Source: Enterococcus pallens ATCC BAA-351 (GTDB lineage: Bacteria > Bacillota > Bacilli > Lactobacillales > Enterococcaceae). From it: DNA of 64,000 nucleotides. The first letter of the stretch is position 1; every line of letters starts with the position of its first letter. The stretch covers positions 62,001 through 126,000 of the forward strand of contig NZ_ASWD01000007.1 of assembly GCF_000407485.1 (NCBI RefSeq). The letters are read 5' to 3'. Below the pieces are notes generated by a model that did not search any database, was not told the origin of the DNA, and worked only from the letters and a program-made list of their open reading frames with translations. This document shows positions 6,781 to 12,927 of this stretch, piece by piece. A program made the translations under genes and the position numbers.

Positions 6781-7514
6781 ATTAATTCCTCCAGTCGTGC
6801 TTCTTGATCATTTAAAAATTTGTTAACGAAATAAATTTGTCCTTTACCTGTGACCTTAGGTGTTTTACTAATAGATGTGTGACCATCAGAATGCGACACC
6901 ACAGTTTCTTTTATTTCAAAGAGACCCATTTCCATAGAAAGCTGTGTAGGCATGTTCCAATCTGTTCCTTTTCGTTTAATAAGATAGCCGTTATCCCTCA
7001 ACCAGACGAAAAGCCGATTAGCGCCCACGTCCACTCCATTCTGTTTGATCAACTTTGCTAATTCTCCAACGAGAATACTTGTGCGGCTTGCACTTACAGA
7101 ATCGGCAAACAATGCTTTAGGTTTCATTGATTCATTTTCTAACAGCAATACCTCTATTTTCTTCTGTTGAATCTCCATAGCTCGTTTAACTACCATGTCA
7201 GGGTTATTCCACGATTCTTCCACTTGGATAAAATACTTCCTTGCTTGTTTCCCTTTTGGAGTACGCTGAATCATAGATACTTCTTTTGCCATATTTAACT
7301 TCATGTAATGATTGATCTGTGGTCGGCCGCCAAAAGGTTTATCGGATTTTTCCGAGAAACTCATGAAATCAATATTTTCTTCAAATCCATACTTGATCAT
7401 CCGTTTGAACCAATCAGTGTAATTATCTTTAACTTCTAAAAATTCATACAGCTCTCGACCATTTATTAGCTGTTCATCGTTTTCGTTGGTAGTGACTTTT
7501 ATAAGTTGGTCCAT
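6777..7514 (-). CDS. Phage antirepressor, AntA/AntB plus KilAC domains
   Basis: 245 residues with two domains. The N-terminal AntA/AntB domain (about 1-110) shows L-I-N-G-R-E-L-Y-E-F-L-E-V and the Y-F-I-Q-V-E-E-S-W-N end. The C-terminal KilAC DNA-binding domain (about 130-240) shows V-G-E-L-A-K-L-I-K-Q-N-G, L-F-V-W-L-R-D-N-G-Y-L-I and the T-G-K-G-Q-I-Y-F end. Such proteins relieve CI repression or act as early regulators. It is third in the leftward early operon, after two small DNA-binding proteins, with a clear ribosome site (GGAGGAAGCAG). Confidence 0.85.
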   Translation of the reverse strand: MDQLIKVTTNENDEQLINGRELYEFLEVKDNYTDWFKRMIKYGFEENIDFMSFSEKSDKPFGGRPQINHYMKLNMAKEVSMIQRTPKGKQARKYFIQVEESWNNPDMVVKRAMEIQQKKIEVLLLENESMKPKALFADSVSASRTSILVGELAKLIKQNGVDVGANRLFVWLRDNGYLIKRKGTDWNMPTQLSMEMGLFEIKETVVSHSDGHTSISKTPKVTGKGQIYFVNKFLNDQEARLEELI

Positions 7515-7528
7515 TCTGCTTCCTCCTA

Positions 7529-7753
7529 TTACACCTTGTGGAGATCAATCCATTTATCAAGGTCTCGAATGTCATATTTGGGTCTGCTGTTCTCATGGAA
7601 TATAGTTACTTTCATCCCTTGTTTGACCCATTCATTTATTGTTCCAGGAGAAGTACCTGTATATTGAACAGCTTCTTTTTGAGTTAATAAGCGCCTTGGT
7701 ACATAATTAATTAAAAAAGAATCCAACTCTGATCTTCTAATTGATTCTTCCAC
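7529..7753 (-). CDS. Excisionase-like helix-turn-helix protein
   Basis: The core L-T-Q-K-E-A-V-Q-Y-T-G-T-S-P-G-T-I-N-E-W-V is a MerR/excisionase-type HTH, followed by the wing and R-D-L-D-K-W-I-D tail typical of small Xis-like proteins. The frame is open to 7798, but that would overlap the upstream gene by 62 bases. A GTG at 7753, preceded by GTGAGGG, gives a 17-base overlap and is preferred. It may assist excision of the element together with the integrase at the far end. Confidence 0.6.
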   Translation of the reverse strand: MEESIRRSELDSFLINYVPRRLLTQKEAVQYTGTSPGTINEWVKQGMKVTIFHENSRPKYDIRDLDKWIDLHKV

Positions 7754-7961
7754 TTGAAAGACCCTCACTTTCATATACGATTCCAAGATTTTCAGCAATT
7801 ATTTTTCTATATTCTTCCGCTTTCGGTCCATTTTGAACTTTAGAAACAACTTGCTTGGTATACGTATCAGATTTTTCTATAAGACTTGCTAAATATTTCC
7901 AGTTTTTTCCTTGACGATCCATTTGAATCAAAACCATTTCTCTAAATTCCGTAATTAACAA
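7737..7961 (-). CDS. Cro-like DNA-binding protein, first gene of early operon
   Basis: 74 residues with an HTH of the phage regulator type: N-W-K-Y-L-A-S-L-I-E-K-S-D-T-Y-T-K-Q-V-V-S-K-V. It is the first leftward gene, divergent from the CI-type repressor across a 404-bp control region, which is the place of Cro-type proteins in lambdoid phages. The ribosome site AAGGGAGTGG precedes the ATG at 7961. Confidence 0.65.
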   Translation of the reverse strand: MLITEFREMVLIQMDRQGKNWKYLASLIEKSDTYTKQVVSKVQNGPKAEEYRKIIAENLGIVYESEGLSSGRIN

Positions 7962-8365
7962 TTACACCACTCCCTTTCATTTGACGCACTTCCAAAACAA
8001 CTCTTCAAGATGAAGTTCGTAACTGAAAAGCATCTTTTTTTTATTACAGACTGATCTAGGGTGTCAAACCTCCTTCTTATTCAAAACCAGACTAATTATT
8101 GAGCTTTTTTTATAGCTATATATTGACTTTTTCTAACTGATGTCATAAAATCTAAGCATAGCTAAATAAGACTTTAGAAACCAATAAATTGAATTTCAAT
8201 GTTTGCCGACGCTGAAACTATCATATTTTATTAGGTTCTCTTTAGTTTTGTTTTAAGCTCAATAACTAGCCCTCGAAAATAGTTTACTAACTTATACACC
8301 AAATGTCAAACAGTTTTTCTAACTTAAGTTATAAATAACTATTCGATGAGCAGAAAGGGTTTGAA
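7962..8365. promoter_or_regulatory. Genetic-switch control region between cro-like and repressor genes
   Basis: No gene is seen in these 404 bases. A rightward promoter TTGACT-17-TAAAAT lies at 8123-8151. An 11-base word, TTTTTCTAACT, occurs at 8128-8138 overlapping that promoter and again at 8314-8324 next to the perfect palindrome AACTTAAGTT (8321-8330). A related AGTTTACTAACT lies at 8281-8292. These are candidate repressor/Cro operators. The leftward promoter could not be pinned down. Confidence 0.5.
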
Positions 8366-8740
8366 ATGAACATTTTAGATCGCATAAAAAAACTCTGCAA
8401 GCAACATGACATGAATGTCTATCAATTGGAAGAAGCTTTAGGCTTTGGAAGGAATACTATTTATCAATGGAACAAGCGTACTCCTGGTATAGATAAACTT
8501 AAAGACGTTGCTGACTTTTTCAACGTTTCTACCGACTATCTACTTGGAAGAACTGATACTGAGAACCCTAGTGGTGAAAGTCTGACCCAAGAAGAACAGC
8601 AGCTACTCTTGAGATTTAGACGTGGTTCACAAGGGGTTCCTGAAGACAAGAAAGACTTATACGAAAAACAAGCTATGGATGTTTTCGATTATATTAGTAA
8701 AACCATGAGAGAATTAGACGAACAAAATAAGCCAAAATAG
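8366..8740 (+). CDS. CI-type XRE-family repressor
   Basis: 124 residues. The N-terminal HTH_XRE domain (about 5-65) reads M-N-V-Y-Q-L-E-E-A-L-G-F-G-R-N-T-I-Y-Q-W and ends V-S-T-D-Y-L-L-G-R, the usual XRE close. There is no LexA/CI self-cleavage (peptidase S24) domain, so it cannot autocleave. The next gene encodes an ImmA/IrrE-type protease, which in such pairs cuts the repressor. It is the likely keeper of lysogeny. Confidence 0.85.
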   Translation: MNILDRIKKLCKQHDMNVYQLEEALGFGRNTIYQWNKRTPGIDKLKDVADFFNVSTDYLLGRTDTENPSGESLTQEEQQLLLRFRRGSQGVPEDKKDLYEKQAMDVFDYISKTMRELDEQNKPK

Positions 8741-8755
8741 CCGGAGAAGAATAAT

Positions 8756-9430
8756 ATGGATGACCTTAAAGCCACTCGATTGTCCCTGACGAATTTAATA
8801 CTGAACCAATTTTTATTAAAAAATGAAATTCAACCCGCTAAATATATCTTTAGTGATTTTTTTGATAGTTATACCGTCATGAATAATATCAAGGTGGATT
8901 TCGATATACCTTTAATCGATGAGAATTTTTTTCTAGGCTTAACTGCTAGAAGTAGATACAGCACTGCTATTTTCTTGAACAAACGGGTTTATAAACGACG
9001 TTTGAACTTTAGTGCTTGTCATGAGTTGATTCACTGTCTTTTTGATATGAACCAAACTGAGCCTAGTCAAACTTTCTTTAATGTTGAAAACAGGAAAGAA
9101 TTCTACTCTGAAGAAGAAATAATAATGGAAAAACTTGCTGATTCTGGTGCTGGAGCAATAATGGTGCCTGACATCAAGATTTTGGACTACTTGAATACTA
9201 ATAAATCGTTTGCCCTTATTTCTGATGAATGTTCAATTAGTCATTCAGCTTTACACAATCGCTTAATTGATTTCGGGATATATTCGTGTGGTATGTCTCA
9301 AAGAGCCGCTCTAACCTCTACTAAAGAATTACGTTATCAAGGTTCAAGAAATGGCTTCAGATTCTATTTGACTGGAAGTCATGTTAATAAAGAAAAACAA
9401 ATAATCTTTGATTATGAGAACGCAATTTAA
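8756..9430 (+). CDS. immA: ImmA/IrrE-type metallopeptidase
   Basis: 224 residues. The zinc-protease motif H-E-L-I-H lies in F-S-A-C-H-E-L-I-H-C-L-F, with a downstream acidic helix and A-G-A-I-M-V-P, the typical ImmA pattern. In ICEBs1 and related phages such proteases cleave the adjacent XRE repressor and so induce the element. The gene starts 15 bases after the repressor gene, consistent with one operon and with this substrate. The symbol is by family analogy. Confidence 0.8.
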   Translation: MDDLKATRLSLTNLILNQFLLKNEIQPAKYIFSDFFDSYTVMNNIKVDFDIPLIDENFFLGLTARSRYSTAIFLNKRVYKRRLNFSACHELIHCLFDMNQTEPSQTFFNVENRKEFYSEEEIIMEKLADSGAGAIMVPDIKILDYLNTNKSFALISDECSISHSALHNRLIDFGIYSCGMSQRAALTSTKELRYQGSRNGFRFYLTGSHVNKEKQIIFDYENAI

Positions 9431-9453
9431 CATATTAGAAAAGAGGAATCTAA

Positions 9454-10110
9454 ATGAAAAGAATTTTTACCTTGTTGCTATGTTTTACAGTACTATTAGC
9501 GCTTAGTGGTTGTACTTCTGGGAAAAGCAAACGTATTGCCGATTCCACAGATAGTCAAAAATCACTCCATACTGAGAGTAAAACTAAGAAATCGAAAAGA
9601 AGTGAAACGAAGGCGTCAAAAAGTAAAAAATATTCTACTTCCGATACCATCGAATCCTTAGAGGTAGATACTCAATCTAGAAATAATGTATCTCAGAAAA
9701 ATGAGGTTCCTAGTGAATCAGATATCGCACCACAAGTAGAAAGTGCACCACCTAGAAATCAAAACGGTTCTCCGTCGGCACCAGAACCATCGAAGCAAGC
9801 GGAAAACTATGTTGAACAACAAACTCCAGAACAACCTTCAATCAACGAGTCTGAACAAAAAATCCAGAATATAGATACTTATTTTGCAACGGCAAAACAA
9901 AATGCTATTGCTAGAAAAAGGGATCAGGTAAACACATGGAAAGCCAATGGTGAGGTTGAATGGAGTGATGAAATTATATCCTCAGGGTTAAATGATTTCG
10001 CCAACTCATTAGGAGATTCTTCATATTATCATATGCTTTCGTATGAAGAGGCGGTAAGTAAAATAGATAGTGATATGCAACTTTACCATGATATAAAAAT
10101 GATTAAGTAA
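9454..10110 (+). CDS. Lysogeny-module lipoprotein, possible superinfection exclusion
   Basis: 218 residues. A lipoprotein signal is clear: M-K-R-I-F then a hydrophobic stretch ending in the lipobox L-S-G-C at about residue 21. A long Ser/Lys/Thr-rich spacer (about 22-140, with S-K-K-S-K-R motifs and Pro/Gln-rich parts) leads to a compact C-terminal domain of about 75 residues. It would be anchored outside the membrane. It sits between the repressor/protease pair and the integrase, where temperate Gram-positive phages keep superinfection-exclusion lipoproteins such as Ltp of phage TP-J34. No sequence match to Ltp is claimed. Confidence 0.75.
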   Translation: MKRIFTLLLCFTVLLALSGCTSGKSKRIADSTDSQKSLHTESKTKKSKRSETKASKSKKYSTSDTIESLEVDTQSRNNVSQKNEVPSESDIAPQVESAPPRNQNGSPSAPEPSKQAENYVEQQTPEQPSINESEQKIQNIDTYFATAKQNAIARKRDQVNTWKANGEVEWSDEIISSGLNDFANSLGDSSYYHMLSYEEAVSKIDSDMQLYHDIKMIK

Positions 10111-10125
10111 AATAAGATAAATAAA

Positions 10126-10157
10126 CACGATCCTACCCCGGGAAGAGTCTGATCGTG
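10126..10157 (+). repeat. Hairpin before the integrase gene
   Basis: CACGATC (10126-10132) and GATCGTG (10151-10157) form perfect 7-bp arms around an 18-base loop that contains CCCGGG. No T run follows, so it is a weak terminator at best. It could insulate or regulate integrase expression. Confidence 0.5.
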
Positions 10158-10222
10158 CTGTGCATAAACCAGTAGGCTTATTACATTGCCTATTGTATCA
10201 AAGAAGGCAGGTTGATTCAATC

Positions 10223-11365
10223 ATGGCTAAATTTGAGCAATACAAACTAAAAAACGGTCAGAAAAGATGGAAGTTTCAGGCTTATCTAGGTATTAATCCT
10301 GAGACCGGAAAACCAGATAAAACAACACGAAGGAATTTTAAAACAGAACGAGAAGCTAAGCTGGCATTGGCACGCTTACAAACTGAATATGAACAGAACC
10401 TTCACAAAAAAGATAAACCAAAAACTTATCATGATGTATATGATTTATGGATAACTGAATATGAAAAGACGGTACGAGGTTCCACACTCTTAAAGACTAA
10501 AAGAATATTCAAGAACCATGTACTGAAGGAACTTGGAGATATTTTCATTACTGAAATCACCCCTATTCGTCTTCAAGAATTAATGGATAAATGGTCAAAA
10601 AAGTATTCTACCTCATCAAAAATGATGAACTACACTGGACTAGTCTTCAAATATGCTATTCGTTTCGGAATGATTGAAACTAATCCTGTTGAGTCAATTC
10701 GGAAACCTAAGAATAGACGAAAAGCTAAAGACGAAGAAGCATTTTACGATAAAAATCAGTTGAAGGAATTTCTTAAAGTTCTATACAAGCAACCTAACTT
10801 AAAAGCGCAAGCTTTCTTTCGACTTCTAGCAATGACCGGTATGCGTAAACAAGAAATAGGAGCGCTAGAATGGAAGGATGTTGACTTTGAAGCAAAGACA
10901 GTTAATATCAATAAAGCGGTAACTCGTACTGAGGCTGGACTTGAAATCGATGATACAAAGAATGCGGGTTCAAGAAGGATCATTTCAATCGATCAAGGAA
11001 CCTTAGATAAACTAATAGAGTGGAAAGAAGTAATTAATCCTCCCTCTGATGACTGGCTTATTTTTGGACATTCTGAGGCGAATAATCCCCACGACATTAT
11101 GAGTTTAGACACCTCACGAAAATGGTTATTAAGTGTTCAAGATGAAATGGATAAGAAAAAGGAGACTTCATTTCCACGTATCAGTGTTCATGGCTTCAGA
11201 CACACACAAGCTAGTTTGCTCTTAGAAATGGGAGCTTCATTAAAAGAGGTTCAATATAGATTAGGCCATGAGGATATTCAAACTACTATGAATATATACG
11301 CTCATGTTTCAAAATTAGCAAAAGAAAAACTTGCTGAGGACTTCAATAAATTCGTAGATTTTTGA
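10223..11365 (+). CDS. int: Tyrosine site-specific integrase
   Basis: About 380 residues from the ATG at 10223, chosen because M-A-K-F-E-Q-Y begins the usual arm-binding domain and has a purine-rich site (GAAGGCAGG) upstream; the frame is open to a GTG at 10160. Domains in order are the arm-type DNA-binding domain (Y-L-G-I-N-P-E-T-G-K-P), a SAM-like core-binding domain and the catalytic domain. Catalytic residues are visible: Arg in G-M-R-K-Q-E, H-G-F-R-H, G-H and the nucleophile Tyr in N-I-Y-A-H. It ends 59 bases before the ssrA-type attachment core. Confidence 0.95.
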   Translation: MAKFEQYKLKNGQKRWKFQAYLGINPETGKPDKTTRRNFKTEREAKLALARLQTEYEQNLHKKDKPKTYHDVYDLWITEYEKTVRGSTLLKTKRIFKNHVLKELGDIFITEITPIRLQELMDKWSKKYSTSSKMMNYTGLVFKYAIRFGMIETNPVESIRKPKNRRKAKDEEAFYDKNQLKEFLKVLYKQPNLKAQAFFRLLAMTGMRKQEIGALEWKDVDFEAKTVNINKAVTRTEAGLEIDDTKNAGSRRIISIDQGTLDKLIEWKEVINPPSDDWLIFGHSEANNPHDIMSLDTSRKWLLSVQDEMDKKKETSFPRISVHGFRHTQASLLLEMGASLKEVQYRLGHEDIQTTMNIYAHVSKLAKEKLAEDFNKFVDF

Positions 11366-11369
11366 TCAC

Positions 11370-11392
11370 ATGGCATTCAAGATGGCATTCAA
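11370..11392. repeat. Tandem 11-bp direct repeats, candidate integrase arm sites
   Basis: ATGGCATTCAA occurs at 11370-11380 and again at 11382-11392, a 12-bp period. They lie between the integrase stop codon and the attachment core, where arm-type integrase sites are usually found. Confidence 0.6.
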
Positions 11393-11424
11393 TTCTCATA
11401 TATTATTGATATAGAGCGATTTAA

Positions 11425-11446
11425 TCGACTCCCGCCGTCTCCATCA
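11425..11446 (+). other. Attachment site (att) = 3' end of tmRNA gene ssrA
   Basis: The segment starting TCGACTCCCGCC and ending GTCTCCATCA matches the T-loop and acceptor end of bacterial tmRNA. The bases before it (TTTAA) do not continue the T arm, so only the 3' core is present. The integrase gene ends just upstream and a strong terminator follows. This marks the right junction of the integrated element; the intact ssrA should lie beyond its left end in the same orientation. Confidence 0.85.
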
Positions 11447-11450
11447 CTTT

Positions 11451-11483
11451 AAAAGCAAAATCCTTTTGGGTTTTGCTTTTTTG
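11451..11483 (+). terminator. Probable original ssrA terminator
   Basis: AAAAGCAAAA and TTTTGCTTTT form a perfect 10-bp stem around a 10-base loop, followed by T's. It directly follows the tmRNA 3' core and is most simply the host tmRNA terminator, now separated from ssrA by the element. Confidence 0.8.
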
Positions 11484-11638
11484 TTTGCTCAAAAATCACC
11501 CCTCCGAAACGTGTATTCACTAGTTCCTCACTTCTCTCCGCATTTTTTTAGCTTTTTATTAAAAAACAGTAACTTCGATAAATGCTACTCTTTTTACAGT
11601 ATCTGAAAATAGCCGTTAAACTTTTTTACTTCTAAGTC

Positions 11639-11669
11639 TTGACTTGACCTCAGGGTGAAGGTCTATGCT
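11639..11669 (+). promoter_or_regulatory. MerR-type promoter with 19-bp spacer
   Basis: TTGACT and TATGCT are separated by 19 bases containing the imperfect dyad GACCTCA/TGAAGGTC. A 19-bp spacer with a central dyad is the hallmark of MerR-activated promoters. It now drives only a truncated MFS gene. It resembles the promoter at 16461-16491 (both end AAGGTCTAT-CTT). Confidence 0.65.
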
Positions 11670-11699
11670 TTGGATACAGCTTTTAAAGGAGCGATCTGT

Positions 11700-11825
11700 T
11701 TGAAGAAAAATAGCAGCTTATTAATTTCAATTTTGACGATTGGTGTACTCGGGATTATGAATACCGAGATGGGAATTATCGGTATTTTGCCGCTAATCGC
11801 TGAAAATTTCACTGTTGAGGATTAG
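11700..11825 (+). pseudogene. N-terminal remnant of an MFS (DHA1-type) efflux transporter
   Basis: A TTG start with AAAGGAG 8 bases upstream opens a 41-codon frame. The product has a first transmembrane helix and the family's conserved start, I-L-T-I-G-V-L-G-I-M-N-T-E-M-G-I-I-G-I-L-P-L-I-A, as in drug/sugar efflux DHA1 transporters. The full protein would be near 390 residues; this one stops at a TAG after V-E-D. The rest is missing, and the downstream sequence belongs to another gene, so a deletion has fused two genes. Confidence 0.75.
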
Positions 11826-11991
11826 CATTTCACTTGCTACTGAAGGGCATGGTTCGGTCTATTTTGGAGCTGAAGCACTTTGCCCAGAAAGAATAATTCC
11901 AACAAGCTGTATTATTGCAACCCGGCTCTATCCATCAAGAGTGGCGACAGTTGCATACGCATTAGTGCAGAAGCTGAAAAAATCCCAATAA
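11821..11991 (+). pseudogene. C-terminal remnant of an unrecognised gene
   Basis: In a different frame from the MFS remnant, 56 codons are open to a TAA, giving I-S-L-A-T-E-G-H-G-S-V-Y-F-G-A-E-A-L-C-P-E-R and ending V-A-Y-A-L-V-Q-K-L-K-K-S-Q. It reads like the end of a real protein but has no start or ribosome site. The family is not recognised. With the MFS remnant it marks a deletion junction near 11821. Confidence 0.5.
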
Positions 11992-12016
11992 TTAGAAAAA
12001 GAAAATGAGGAGAATT

Positions 12017-12898
12017 ATGAAAACTACTATTGATCAACAACATCTAACTGGAGAACGGGCATTATTTGGAAGTAATGGCCTGACCATTAAAAATTCTGTC
12101 TTTGAAAATGGTGAATCACCGTTAAAAGAAAGTCGTAATCTTGATATTAGCGACAGCATTTTCCGCTGGAAATACCCTTTATGGTATTGTGAAAATGTTG
12201 ACGTTACAGACACCACCCTTTTAGAAACGGCTCGCTCAGGAATCTGGTACACCAACAATATTGCAATTAAAGACAGCATAATCCAAGCACCAAAAACCTT
12301 TCGTCGGGGTAAGGACATCCGTTTAACCAATGTCCATCTGCCTAAAGCGGAAGAAACCTTCTGGAACTGCGAAAACATTACCTTAAACAAGGTACAAGCG
12401 GAAGGAAATTACTTTGCTATGAACAGCAAAAACATCACTGCTCACGATTTTTCTCTCAGTGGAAACTATGCCTTTGACGGAGCATCCAACCTTGAAATCC
12501 ATCATTCCAAATTAATTTCAAAGGATGCCTTTTGGAATTGTCAGGATGTGACTGTTTATGATTCCGTGATCATTGGCGAATATTTAGGCTGGAATTCCAC
12601 TAACCTGCGTTTTATTAACTGCTATATTGAGAGTGAACAAGGCCTATGCTACGTGAAAAATCTAGTGATTGAACATGGAAAAATCGTCAATACTGATTTA
12701 GCATTGGAGTATTCGACAATCGATGTTAAGGTTTCCACTACTATTGACAGTGTAAAAAATCCGATTTCCGGTCATATCCAAGCCAAAAATATCGGCGAAT
12801 TAATTATGGAAGCCAGTGAAATCGATCCGGAAAAAACTCGAATTTGTCTGACCGATGCCTGTACAAAAGTACCAGCATTGGCTGCACCAATCCGATAG
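12017..12898 (+). CDS. DUF3737 family protein, right-handed beta-helix
   Basis: About 293 residues. The whole protein is a run of short repeats with polar and hydrophobic alternation (N-L-D-I-S-D-S-I-F, N-V-D-V-T-D-T-T-L, N-I-A-I-K-D-S-I-I, N-I-T-L-N-K-V), the pattern of a parallel beta-helix. This and the F-W-N-C motifs match DUF3737 proteins of lactic acid bacteria. There is no signal peptide. The ATG at 12017 is chosen because TGAGGAG lies 4 bases before it; the upstream ATG at 12005 lacks a site. It is followed 29 bases later by the DXS-like gene. Function unknown. Confidence 0.75.
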   Translation: MKTTIDQQHLTGERALFGSNGLTIKNSVFENGESPLKESRNLDISDSIFRWKYPLWYCENVDVTDTTLLETARSGIWYTNNIAIKDSIIQAPKTFRRGKDIRLTNVHLPKAEETFWNCENITLNKVQAEGNYFAMNSKNITAHDFSLSGNYAFDGASNLEIHHSKLISKDAFWNCQDVTVYDSVIIGEYLGWNSTNLRFINCYIESEQGLCYVKNLVIEHGKIVNTDLALEYSTIDVKVSTTIDSVKNPISGHIQAKNIGELIMEASEIDPEKTRICLTDACTKVPALAAPIR

Positions 12899-12927
12899 AT
12901 GCAAAATAAAGGAGCGCAAACAACCGA

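Larger units (their letters stand above)
1..11446. mobile_element. Prophage or phage satellite integrated at ssrA 3' end (left part off-window)
   Basis: The stretch carries a divergent phage-type layout. A rightward lysogeny module (repressor, ImmA-like protease, lipoprotein, integrase) lies opposite a leftward early module (antirepressor, replication proteins, RecU, DUF1642, many small ORFs). The right edge is a 22-bp tmRNA 3'-end segment just after the integrase gene. The left edge is outside the window, where an intact ssrA followed by the other attachment site is expected. No capsid, portal, terminase or lysis gene is visible, so a full phage cannot be told from a satellite. Confidence 0.9.
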
